In this document: positions 54,914 through 64,000 of the stretch, in pieces
Layout of the letters: every line of letters begins with the position of its first letter
Position numbering within the stretch: the first letter of the stretch is position 1
Assembly (NCBI GenBank): GCA_964036315.1
Contig: OZ038495.1
Coordinates: 22,661,621-22,725,620, forward strand
Length of the DNA stretch: 64,000 nt
From: Acanthosepion esculentum
Taxonomy: Eukaryota; Mollusca; Cephalopoda; Sepiida; Sepiidae
Direction: 5' to 3'
The notes under the pieces: generated by a model
What the model saw: the letters and a program-made list of their open reading frames with translations, nothing else
Told to the model about the DNA's origin: nothing
Database searches by the model: none
Program-made: the position numbers and the translations under genes

Positions 54914-54956
54914 AACCCCTGAAGATTATCTTGGAAGAAGATCAAAAGTACTTGGG
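54914..54956 (+). ncRNA. Hammerhead-like motif, one core change
   Basis: CCC | CTGAAGA | TT | ATCTT GGAAG AAGAT | C | AAAA | GTACT | T | GGG. Helix I CCC/GGG, stem II ATCTT/AAGAT (5 bp perfect), minimal helix III (A-U, G-C, 2-base loop) and a UU cleavage site follow the Penelope-type hammerhead layout. G12 is A (CAAAAG for CGAAAG) and two extra bases precede stem II, so it is probably inactive. Confidence 0.45.
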
Positions 54957-55092
54957 AAATGAAAATAAAAGAAATTTAAACAGCTATAGCACATTTCTCT
55001 CATCCTTTAACATCAATACACGGAAGGTTACTCGTAAGTATGAATGGATTTTGTTAAAAATTAGCAGACATATTGTCTGTAATTTATTTAAT

Positions 55093-55097
<5 letters not shown>

Positions 55098-55126
<29 letters not shown>
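55098..55126. repeat. (TA)n microsatellite at the LTR element border
   Basis: TA run ending two bases before the 5' LTR; the retroelement probably inserted in or next to it. Confidence 0.95.
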
Positions 55127-55128
<2 letters not shown>

Positions 55129-55391
55129 TGTTGTGATATACTAATAATTCTTTTGTATTCATTCATTTAATACCTTCTACATATCTGCATACAAACTATT
55201 GTGTGATTTTTCATGTTGGATCACGTCACGTGATCTTGTATTTATAAATAACGGTGGGATGCCTCTTTCTTCCTCTCTGGCGTCCGTTCGTCCGTATCTT
55301 CTAACTATGTGACTGGTAACTAGGTATGCTTTTTCTTATGTTGAATAAAACCTTAATATTCAACTTGTTAAAAAGGTCTCTTTTCATTACA
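55129..55391 (+). repeat. 5' LTR
   Basis: 263 bases, TG...CA. Contains TATTTATAAATA (TATA-like) and TTGAATAAAACC (polyadenylation-like). It has about 80 bases, including GGATCACGTCACGTGATC, that are absent from the 3' LTR. Confidence 0.9.
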
Positions 55392-55517
55392 ATTTATTCA
55401 ACATAAAAAAAAGCACACCTGTGCTGAATGCCAAATATGTGCTGAACTTTCAACCCCCCCCCCCCCGGTCGCTTAATCCATTCTCGATCCCCTTTTGAAC
55501 GGCTTGCTATTGATTTC

Positions 55518-56428
55518 ATGAGCCCAAAACCATCGACAAATAGTTTGAAATATCTACTCGTGATCATAGATGAATACTCGCGCTATCCTTTTGTTTATCC
55601 ATGCCAAGACATCTCAACAGGAACTGTAATAAAATGTCTCCAAAATCTCTTTACCTTCTTTGGCTGCCCAGATTCAATCCATAGTGACCGAGGGAGCCAG
55701 TTCGTATCATCTGAACTGAAAGAGTTTCTCTGGCAACATGGCGTTGTAATTGCCCATTCAACACCATGCTATCCAATCGGCAACGGACAATGCGAGAGGG
55801 TAAACAGAACAATATGGAAAACGATCAAGACGAGACAACTGGATGAACATCATTGGCAAGCCGTACTTGACATTGCTCTGCACTCAATTCGATCTCTCCT
55901 TTGCTCAGCAACTAATACAACACCACATGAAAGATTGTTCAATTTTTCGAGAAGGTCGGGTACTGGATACACCCTACCTGAATGGTTGCAAGGAAGTCCG
56001 GCGTTACTAAAAAAGTTTGTCCGTCAACACAAGTCTGACCCACTAGTGGAACCAGTGGAAATAATATCAGCAGCTCCCAATTTTGCGAGAATTCGTTTCC
56101 CTGACGGCCGTCAGTCAACAGTCTCAACAGAAGACCTTGCTGTTTCACTCCTGTTACTGACCCATCGTTTGCAGATTCAGATTCTCCTGTCTTCACCGAT
56201 CACTGTGAGTCATCAAGTTCTACTCCATCAAATAACAATGAACCGGAAATGTCTACTGACCAACAAGAAACCACGACAAATGGTGAATCCTCCACTTCAG
56301 TTGGCGAAACGAAGTCTTGGGATTTAGAACAGCAGCAGCGGTCGCACTTAGAGAAAGATGCTCTGAGATTTCTTCCCGAATCATCAAGACGAGGACGAAA
56401 GATCATCCGTAACCCGAAGTATCAATAA
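55518..56428 (+). pseudogene. pol: Ty3/gypsy integrase (pol 3' end)
   Basis: The frame has the integrase catalytic triad: Asp18 in YLLVIIDEYSRYPFVYP, Asp57 in IHSDRGSQF and Glu93 in GQCERVNRT. The last two are separated by 35 residues (DD35E). It continues to NTTPHERLFNFSRRSGTG and ARIRFPDGRQSTVSTEDLA. The frame then ends at 56327 after an apparent frameshift near 56130-56160; the neighbouring frame goes on to the natural-looking end RRGRKIIRNPKYQ at 56428. The zinc-binding N-terminal domain is missing upstream. Otherwise well preserved, so the element is fairly young. It is of the K02A2.6 type like the relic at 25.6-27.5 kb. Confidence 0.9.
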
Positions 56429-56442
56429 AATGTAGCGGAGAG

Positions 56443-56622
56443 TGTTGTGATATACTAATAATTCTTTTGTATTCATTCATTTAATACCATCTACTTATCT
56501 GCATACAAACTGTTGTGTGATTTCGTCCATATCTTCTATCTGACTGGTAACTAGGTATGCTTTTTCTTATGTTGAATACAACCCTAATATTCAACTTGTT
56601 AAAAAGGCCTCTTTTCATTACA
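56443..56622 (+). repeat. 3' LTR
   Basis: 180 bases. Matches both ends of the 5' LTR but lacks its middle 80 or so bases (TATA-like and CACGTCACGTG part). Confidence 0.9.
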
Positions 56623-56789
56623 ACAGGTCAAATAATTCATTCTGTATAGAATAAAAAACATTAAAAAAAAACTGAACTGTAAATTTTGACTTTTCTTATT
56701 TTATCTATACAGATGGATTTAAAACCAATTATGATGTGGTTTTTAAATAGATCACCTTGCTAAGGTGCATGTGTATGCATATACGCACA

Positions 56790-57352
56790 CTCTGTCATCT
56801 CGTCTGCAGTTGCTCTCTCACAGACGCGATGTTACCTCGCTCTGCCTTTTTTACAAGTACTTTCACGGTAATTGCTCCGAGGAGCTGCTTTCACTTGTCC
56901 CTAGGCCTCATGAATTAAAACGTCCCACGAGGCTGGCATCCCGCTCCCACCCCTACACCGTGGAAACTGTTAGATGTAGACATCTCTTCTACTCCAATAG
57001 CTTCATGTCTTGCACATCTCACCTATGGAACTCCCTTCCCTATTACTGTTTCCCTGACAAATACAATCTCCAATGGTTTAAGTGTAGCGTCAATCGACAT
57101 CTCCAGTTGCCTTGATCTATCCACTTCCCTTCTGCACATCCTTTCACCTTTCATTCCTATCTGCTCTCGCTCCAAATCTTCTGTAACCCCCTTGCCTTGA
57201 TCGACCCACTGTCTTTCTCTATCTCCACATCCTCTCCTTTACCACTCCTATCTGCTCTTCCTCCAACCCTTCTTTAACCCCTTGCGTGATAGTGGCCTCC
57301 AGCCTTGCTTGGGGTGATACGCTTAAAAAAACAAAAAAACAAAAAAAAAAAA
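56790..57352 (+). pseudogene. LINE 3' end (RT C-terminus) with poly-A
   Basis: A frame open from about 56795 reads LSSRLQLLSHRRDVTSLCLF, YKYFHGNCSEELLSLVPRPH, RPTRLASRSHPYTVETVRCR, HLFYSNSFMSCTSHLWNSLP and FPDKYNLQWFKCSVNRHLQL, then stops at the normal end of the protein (57115). A 3'UTR of about 210 bases with CCCCTTGCGTGATAGTGGCC and an A-rich tail follow. This is a 5'-truncated but otherwise nearly undamaged insertion; the closest relative in the window is 42818..43493. Confidence 0.92.
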
Positions 57353-58221
57353 ACTACCCATCTATGATGGATAAGAGTTCAAGACTTAGATCATAGCTGG
57401 TTAGAATGACATAAAATTTCCTTAGTACTCTAATAGTGAACTGGTAATAGTCATATTAGCTGTTTCCCTATAAGGAAACATTTGACATTCATTGACCAAG
57501 CAGCCAGTACTTCTTTTGCTTGAAATTTATAAAATCTTACTCTTAAAACAATTTTTCAGGAAAATAGATTTCTCAAGTTCAGTCATTGTTTTTGCTGTTT
57601 CCACTATTAATGGGGGTTTCCTTCCTAACGTTTTATTTGAAGTAGTGTGGAGTGTCAACATCTTGATTATGTCATTATTTTCTCTTTGAGTTGTGCTATC
57701 CATTTTACTTGTTGCTGCTGTTGGTAGTCTTCAAATGATGTAGTTTCTTTTATTTGGTACAGTTCTTGGTTTCTGATTCTGTAATGCTAGTCTATGTCCA
57801 AAGAAGGATGGTCTTTGACAACACCTTCTGATTTTACTTGCTAAGACTGTTAAAATCAAGTAATGCAAAACTGCTCGCAATATATGTAGACCTGAAAGGT
57901 AGTTGCACATAATTTGTAATACTAAAGTGAAATAAATCTAATGGATAAGTAGGAAATGAAAACTTTACAGTATCTTTGTTATTATTCAAGATTTATTTTC
58001 TGCAACATTGGTCATGTGTTGGAACTGCATAACAAGATGTAGTAACATAAACTCAAAATAGACTTGATTTGTTCCGGATAAATTTCCAACAAATAAATCC
58101 TATCAAAAGTAGAAAAAATATTTTAGTAAAAAAAATTATTCTGTAAAAATTACTTTACCAAAGCACACAAATATTTTTCTTATTCAGACACAAATAATAA
58201 AAGAAATTCTAAACATTTTTT

Positions 58222-58440
58222 TTTTTAAATCAATTCACTCTAAGCAAGGCAATAATGCCACTAAGATGCAAGTGGGGGTACTGAGTGTGAAAAAGAATGA
58301 GAAGGCTTCAGAAGAAACTGGAAACTCAATCCTAAACAGAGAACAAGGGATGAAGCTCTACTCCTGTTTGAAAGACCAGGGAGATGTGTGAACAAGACGA
58401 TAAGCAAGTCTATCCACTCCTATTAAAACTTATCTTACAC
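58222..58440 (-). mobile_element. LINE 3' tail, minus orientation
   Basis: Poly-T at 58217-58227 followed by the same segment as 13088..13322 (CACTCTAAGCAAGGCAATAA, TGCCACTAAGATGCA, AGAAACTGGAAACTCAATCC). CAAGGCAATAATGCC resembles the tail of the LINEs at 56.8 and 61.4 kb. Confidence 0.6.
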
Positions 58441-59689
58441 AAATGTTGTTACCACAAAATATACTTCTATATGACAAAAAAGAAGTAGAGCAACTCTTTT
58501 TCTCCATGATAAAAATAAAAAAAACAAAGTTGAAATCTTTTCCTTAGGTCCAGTAATTATGCACATCAAATTTAAGGGCTGTAAATGAAAGTGTTTGGGT
58601 ATGTATAGCAAACAAACACATTTCTTATATAAAAACCTGACGGTTGAAAGTTCTCAAATATTAAATTTCACCAAGTTTTTTACATGAGATAAAATGATTA
58701 ATTTGACACCAGGAGAAATTCATCAAAAAGCTCAATAAACATTCTTTGACCTGTTCGATTAAATGGAATATTTAAAATGTGTATGTAATATATATGTGGG
58801 TCATTCCATATCAAATCTCAGTTCAGCCTGTTTGATGCTTGTCCTGCTAATAAGTTTTCATATATTCCTAAACCAAAGTAATGTAGAAATCTTCAAAATT
58901 AAGTCTGTATATCCAATAATTGTTAAATTTGATTTAAGAACATATGATAATTTATTAGCAAGAGAATCTGACAAGGGGAAAACTAAAATTTTACTTAATT
59001 TGATGCCTTTTGCCAAATGAGCCTTTTATCTAAAGTCCGATATTCATTTCTTCTTTGATATGTCATGTATAGTTTTAAAACTCTCAATGAGGGTCGACAT
59101 TTTCTATAAATTTAAAAAATGCTATCAGATCAGAGGTATTCTTTGTACATTTCCTCTGACACTACTCTGAAAATGGCTGAAAGTCAAAACATAAAAAATG
59201 GTACACCGTTTCAGAATTTCTTACTCAAATAGTATGCTTATATTAAGCATCACTAAGTTTTTTTTCTTATTTAAAACATGTTAAGTTTTATGTATGCAGT
59301 AAATTTATTAAACAAATTGCTGTAGGAATGTCTCAATCAATAATTGAAATATGTTTTATTGTTTTTTAAATGTCCTCAATATTTCCTATTTTCATGTCCC
59401 CATTTGACCATGTGCGCAAAAAAGTGTCCATATTTTTATCATATATTCTCCCATATCTGAAGATCATAAGGCAAAGATTTTTTGTTGTGCTTAAGCATTC
59501 ATAATGCAAACATGATTTTGTCACTTTTTAATTTTATATTTAAGAAGATATACAGAAATTTGATAACTCTGTAGTTTTCAATGTAAATAAGCAAATTGTG
59601 GTTTCATTTTACCTTTAGTCGATGTGGTTGGGAAGCTCATAGGTCCTTCAAAAATGGCAATGCGCCATCACATTCATAATAACCAAATC

Positions 59690-59935
59690 AGAAAGCAATT
59701 AGATAATTTATGTTTCATGCAGGAATTTTTGGTAAAACATTTCCCTAGTCTGTCTGCTTACCTAGAGTCTTGATTTGATTCCTTGTGATTTACGGCTTTA
59801 CCCAAAGCTAAAATTACCATGCCATGGATGAGATTAAGGAGAATACAATCAGGTAGTTAATGGTGATCCTAAAAGAGAACTTTGAGAACTGTTTTGAAAA
59901 GTGGAAGAGATAGCAAATTCAGTCATAAAAAATAT
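59690..59935 (+). pseudogene. Mariner transposase C-terminal relic
   Basis: The plus strand reads, with stops, CDLRLYPKLKLPCHG, GEYNQVVNGDPKREL and ELFKKVEEIANS. This corresponds to the C-terminal part of mariner-type transposases after the last catalytic Asp (CDFFLFPKLKxxLKG), the conserved helix and the W-x-x-C end. Highly decayed. A different lineage from the mariner at 20.6 kb. Confidence 0.6.
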
Positions 59936-60484
59936 TTGTTCTGAAGATTATTTATTATGTTCAAATGATAAGAATAGTCATATCAATATTTTTATGGCTT
60001 CAGCCTTCCTCTGGATTATAGAGTAAATGAGGCTTTATGCAATGCACTCATTTAGAGAAATATGGACATATTATTAAATACTATAATAATATAATTAAAA
60101 TTGTTATCTCAAGAGAGAAAACACATGATGCTACTTAAAAATTGATGGCTGTCTAGAGCTCTAAATTCTCTTCACTTGATCTGGTTTAGTAATGGAATTT
60201 ATGGTTTTGACTATAAGATATTTAGCCATGTTTAAGGTTGCAACACCAAATTTTTAAGAATTCAATATTTTTATTTTAAATTAAAAAATTATAACTCTGT
60301 GAAGTATTACAAAATAATAAATATATGTAAATAATTGACATTGTTTGAAAACACCCTAAAATATGAAATGCAGAACGATATATAACTCTAAATTATCTGT
60401 CTTTGTTTCATTTTAATTTAGTAGCAGAAGAAAAACACATTTTTATATCTGCCCAGTTTTTAAATTTCTGTTTTATTTTTTCAG

Positions 60485-60638
60485 CCCCTTGAAATTTCCA
60501 TCCAATCTGGAAGAGTTAAGCACTCTTGTCAACACTCTCACTCTATACAAATCTGACCATATAAGCTACATTGTCATCCTTTTCTGCAGCGCCTATCTCT
60601 ATAAACAAACTTTTGCAATTCCTGGATCTGTGTTTTTG
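60485..60638 (+). CDS. TMEM41A: TMEM41A second coding exon
   Basis: 154 bases between TTTTTTCAG and TTG|GTAAGT. With the split codon (AG+C) it reads SPLKFPSNLEELSTLVNTLT, LYKSDHISYIVILFCSAYLY, KQTFAIPGSVFL. The FPS-LEEL helix, the hydrophobic segment and the FCSAYLYKQ.FAIPGS motif are the hallmark of TMEM41A. TMEM41B, the paralogue, has a different wording before FAIPGS. The exon ends in phase 0 just where the conserved VTT domain continues, so the remaining exons lie beyond the right edge of the window or unseen in it. Confidence 0.92.
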
Positions 60639-61019
60639 GTAAGTCATACCTTTTAATTGTTTTAATCATAGTTTCTTCTTTCATCAACAATATGCCAACA
60701 TTCCATGTGTGTCCTGATCAAGCAAAACTTTGAAAACAGAAACTTTTGAATAATGTCCTAGCAAAGAAATTATTGGAAAGCAACACCATCTATAAAATAC
60801 AGAATTGGCTGAATTATACACATTGTTACCCTGTTTATCATAATGGTTTGGTCCAAATTGTATATTTCCCAGCATTTTCTGTTTTATAGTATTGATTGGT
60901 ACTATCTGAAATAACAAGATACCATTTACAATCTAGTTTGCTGCTATGAATATTGCTGTCACATTTGGTCTTGTGCTTCTATTATATGTGTTAGAGATTC
61001 TTGATAAAATATAAAGAAG
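60639..61019 (+). other. TMEM41A intron 2, start
   Basis: No feature seen. The intron extends right through the LINE sequences at 61.0 and 62.1-64.0 kb. Confidence 0.5.
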
Positions 61020-61435
61020 AATCTGCAATGTCATTGGTCCTGACATGGCACCTTGGCTTCAGTCACTTTTCTGTGCCTTTTCTATGAATATTTACATGGT
61101 AATTGTTCTGATGAGCTTTCCTCTTTGGTACATAGACATTATGAATGTACGAGACGAGCAGCAAATTAAAATGGCCATATGTAACCGTAAGTTCTATGCT
61201 AACATTATCTTCTCTCGCACTTCTCGCATGTGGAACTTTCTACTGGTTTCTTGCTTTCCAGTCAAATTTGCATTTAAATTTTTGAACATCAACGCCAATT
61301 GTTATTTTCTGTTTTTATTGTTCTTTCTCCTTAATAATGTTTTCTTTTTCTCATATTCTCTCATACTCAGTAACCCCTTGCGTTTTAGTGGTTTTATTGC
61401 CTTGCTTAGGGTAAAATGATTTAAAAAAAGAGAAT
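61020..61435 (+). pseudogene. LINE 3' end (RT C-terminus), diverged
   Basis: A 124-codon frame ends with IFSRTSRMWNFLLVSCFP then VKFAFKFLNI, a diverged version of the SRTSRLWNSLPxxCFP module. The 3' part CCCCTTGCGTTTTAGTGG, TTGCCTTGCTTAGGGTAAAA and an A-run at about 61422-61429 matches the 3'UTR of the LINE at 56790..57352. An older relative of that family, 5' truncated. Confidence 0.75.
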
Positions 61436-62100
61436 CTTAGTCAAAAATGTCAATCTAGCCTACTGCTGAAAGATTTGCAAAAAAAAAAAAAAAAAACTTT
61501 CAAGGGCAATAACTCATTTTGTGAATTTATCAGGGGCATTAACTCTATTGAGAGTGATTTCCCTTGAACCATTGAAACTTATCAAAATGATACATTGTTT
61601 CATAGCGTTGATATTTAAACACTCGAGATTTTGCTTGTAAATTCCAACTGTAAATTTTTGAAATTGTTTATATTATTGCAATAAAATAACGTTGCAATAC
61701 ATTTATATTATAATCTAAAAAAAGATTTGTCTTAGGAAACAAATTATGTAATGGAAAAATTTATTATTACTGAAGTTAGGCATTTAAAACAGTTTTCAAT
61801 TTACTAATTTTAAATTTTGCTCTTTTATGGTGCTATTATATATACAAAGTATTATTCAAGTGTTCGGTGAATTAAGGTGGAAAATGGTTTTCTTAAAAAA
61901 AGAAATTGTCAGAAAAGTGGATTTGTTTTCTTTTTTCCTTGTGGTATGATTTTAAGAGATATGTAAAATGACCACTGAGACACAGTAAACATTGGAAAGA
62001 TTAATAGATTTCATAATGATCAATTTGTTTAAATTTCTTGATTTTTGGGTAGCATCTTATATATTAGCCTTATTTTGCCAAAAGGATTTGCATTCATTCT
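61436..62100. other. Intronic/intergenic, nothing recognised
   Basis: AT-rich with an A-run at about 61480-61497. Confidence 0.4.
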
Positions 62101-62725
62101 CAATACTGCCCTGTTGGCTGGGGCTTCAGGATATACCAACTTCACCTCTGCAGAGGGGTAAGACTCACCACCACCACCAGTGAGGACACCTGCTTGCTGT
62201 GGGTGACGACCCGTAATGTCTGGGGATGGGATCCTCGTGGCTGAAGGATTCAGGAGTCAGGGTTAGTTACTTCGGATTCTCAAACACACCACTTTGGCCC
62301 TTACTTGGACTAGACAGGTGGTCGGAGAGATCTGATCTGATCAATTGGCTGGTCATGACAAGCGCTAGTGCTTATAACTATATCTGTTTATGGAGTATTT
62401 TATAACTAGATACAATACACCAAATATACACCAGGATAAAATACCATCTCTATCCAATTTATAGGCGGTAGAATGTGATGGCTGAGGATCAACCAGTTTG
62501 AAGAGATCTAGACTTAGACATGGCTGTGAACATGTCAGTCTGTACACTTATTTGGGGAGTGCAACAAATGGTTTAATTTGTGCTCAGAGTCTCTCTTGAA
62601 TATAAGTATATTGGTTTGTGTAACCTTGACCTGTCAAGGTGACTGTGTTTCTCCCCGACACATCCCAATTTCAGACTCCAAAGTGGTTGGGGAGCACAGG
62701 CAGTTAATCTTTTTACACAAAAATT
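62100..62725 (+). mobile_element. 5' untranslated region of a jockey-like LINE
   Basis: GC-richer sequence directly upstream of ORF1, beginning near CTGCCCTGTTGGCTGGGGCT and including the CTCTGCAGAGGGGTAAGA box shared with the repeat at 2588. Contains GTGACGACCCGTAATGTCTG and CTAGACAGGTGGTCGGAGAG. Assigned as the LINE leader by position; the exact 5' end is not known. Confidence 0.6.
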
Positions 62726-63890
62726 ATGAATAATCAAGATAAAAAGTCCAAAAGATGTCTTTCAGACTCTGATTCTGAAAAAGAAATTAATACGGAATTT
62801 CCAAGATTTTTTTTGCTCACGTCCCGAGAAGCAACACTGCTGCCAAAACTTCTCACTTTCTTGATGGAAAAGGTACTATCCAGTAGGCTTAATCTTAAAA
62901 CATTTAGAAATTTGAGAGATGGCAATTTGCTGATTGAGGTGGAAAATAGGAAACACACAGAAAATATAATAAAAAGGAAGATCTTTCCTAATATAAAAAT
63001 TAAGACCTTCTCTCATGCAAAACTGAAAATTCTAAAGGAGTCAGAAGTAAAGAGTTGTCTCTGGCCATATCTCAGGAAATTACATCTGCTTTAAGAAGCC
63101 AAGTGGTCAGCAATTACCATAGAATCTCAATTAAAAGAAAAGGGGAAACAATTATAACTGACACATATATCCTTACTTTTGGTACACTTGAAATACCCCC
63201 CCCCCCTCCAAATTAAAATAGGGTATAATATTGAGCTAGTGGAACAATATATTCCTGCTCTACTAAGATGCTTTAGGTACCAAAAATTTGAACATCATAA
63301 GGATAACTGCAGGAGTTGCTCAACATGTGTAACATGTGGCCAAAGGGATTCAGACCATTCTGAAGAAGAATGTCATGATGAAATATCGAAGATGACAAGT
63401 GAGTTCTGGAAAAAGGAAAAGGAGATTGTCAAAGTGAAATATAAAAGAAACATCTCATTTTCAGAAGTGAAGCAAGTAGTAGGAGGTTACATGAAAGGCC
63501 CCACCTATGCAAAACTAACAAAAATAAGACTACATATAATGCCTGCCAGCCTGACAGATGTAGAGCCCTCATTAAGAAGCTCGTACACTTAGAACAAAAT
63601 GATTGGCCCAAATTTCAAACTTACCTTAAAAGTCTATATTCCAAGGATATGGTGCAGGCTGAACCATAAAAGAAGAACAATGAAAGAACTGAAATAATAA
63701 AGAAAAAACATAGCAAAATGACAGCTGAAACAGAAACCACTCGTACCAAAAATACCAAATCTCCTACTAAACAAAGGTCACAGCGATCTCCTATCTGTCC
63801 ACCAAAACCCATGAAAGACAGACTGAAAAGCATATCTCCCAAAAGAACAAAATCAGCCGAACAAAAGCTGGAAATACACAACAACTAAAT
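62726..63890 (+). pseudogene. Jockey-like LINE ORF1 (gag-like, zinc knuckles)
   Basis: The frame opens at ATG 62726 (KRCLSDSDSEKEINTEFPRF), an acidic start followed by an RRM-like region (LRDGNLLIEVENRKHTENII). A stop at 63092 and a frameshift interrupt it. It resumes with IGYNIELVEQYIPALLRCFR, YQKFEHHKDNC (a CCHC knuckle whose second Cys is Tyr), CSTCVTCGQRDSDHSEEEC (second knuckle), KKEKEIVKVKYKRNISFSE, then GGYMKGPTYAKL. The C-terminal part to about 63890 is Lys/Ser-rich. The protein would bind LINE RNA. ORF2 should follow to the right of the window. The several breaks make this copy inactive. Confidence 0.82.
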
Positions 63891-64000
63891 TTCTATACAA
63901 AACTGATTTGATGAACTAGAAAAGATGGTGGTTAAAAGTCGGAACTCTCAAATGGCTGAAACCTCCAAAATAAAAACCTAAGAAAAAAAAATCAAAACCA

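Larger units (their letters stand above)
55129..56622 (+). mobile_element. Internally deleted Ty3/gypsy retrotransposon with both LTRs
   Basis: Two direct repeats beginning TGTTGTGATATACTAATAAT and ending TTTTCATTACA enclose the 3' end of pol. ATAGG before the 5' LTR and ACAGG after the 3' LTR are a plausible 5-base target duplication with one change. Between the 5' LTR and the integrase frame only about 125 bases remain, so gag, protease, RT and RNase H are deleted. A purine-rich GCGGAGAG directly precedes the 3' LTR as the polypurine tract. The element lies inside the TMEM41A intron in the same orientation as the gene. Confidence 0.9.
53593..60484 (+). other. TMEM41A intron
   Basis: GT donor at 53593 and AG acceptor (TTTTTTCAG) at 60484. 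The 6.9 kb intron carries a Tigger relic, TA microsatellites, a hammerhead-like relic, a deleted Ty3/gypsy element, a LINE 3' end, a LINE tail and a mariner relic. The remaining stretches (57353-58220, 58441-59690, 59936-60484) show nothing recognised. Confidence 0.8.

Noticed and set aside
61992..62183. 63-codon open frame
   Set aside because: Covers the LINE 5' leader; its His run is a CAC repeat.

Overview
This is a eukaryotic, animal-type window: very AT-rich, with split genes and long introns, dense microsatellites (mostly TA), and large amounts of decayed transposable elements. The mix of families (K02A2.6-type Ty3/gypsy, jockey-like and RTE LINEs, Penelope-like elements, mariners, tRNA- and 5S-derived SINEs) together with two conserved animal genes suggests a lophotrochozoan, most likely a coleoid cephalopod such as an octopus. 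That assignment is inference from recognised protein and repeat styles; no database was searched.

Two host genes are supported, and both run off the window. On the minus strand, MALSU1 (mitochondrial ribosome-silencing factor, RsfS/Iojap family) has a first coding exon at 16566..17208 and an RsfS-domain exon at 10880..11058. Their splice phases fit exactly; the remaining 3' exon(s) were not found. On the plus strand, TMEM41A (VTT-domain ER membrane protein) has a first coding exon at 53483..53592, probably preceded by a 5'UTR intron, and a second exon at 60485..60638. Later exons lie to the right. The two genes are divergent, about 36 kb apart, and not obviously linked in function.

Layout. 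1-10.8 kb: intergenic, with a Penelope-like endonuclease relic, LINE fragments, a gag-only Ty3/gypsy remnant (5.1-6.5 kb), an RTE relic and a 5S rRNA-like relic. 10.9-17.2 kb: MALSU1, its 5.5 kb intron filled with a LINE tail, a DD37D transposase relic, a SINE and a LINE 3' end. 20.6-21.9 kb: a mariner with both terminal repeats. 22.0-24.4 kb: a Penelope-like element with an open 570-codon RT-GIY-YIG frame, followed by nested inverted repeats. 25.6-27.5 kb: a broken Ty3/gypsy gag-pol. 29.5-32.5 kb: an extremely AT-rich stretch with nothing recognisable. 32.5-37.5 kb: one long jockey-like LINE interrupted by an opposing LINE, a mariner-type MITE and a composite SINE. 42.2-43.7 kb: a nested foldback structure. 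44.7-45.1 kb: a 5S-tRNA composite SINE. 53.5-60.6 kb: TMEM41A, its intron carrying a Tigger relic, an internally deleted Ty3/gypsy element with both LTRs, LINE ends and a mariner relic. 62.1-64 kb: the 5' end of a jockey-like LINE with a decayed ORF1.

The most interesting signal is a set of hammerhead-ribozyme-like motifs at seven or more places in at least four sequence families. Several have a full CUGANGA / stem II / GAAA / tiny helix III / UH / helix I layout. One lies downstream of the Penelope-like ORF. Two perfect-core copies sit in opposite arms of the 42-44 kb foldback. A second notable signal is a SINE family, seen twice with the same junction, in which a 5S rRNA-derived head is fused to a tRNA-like body.
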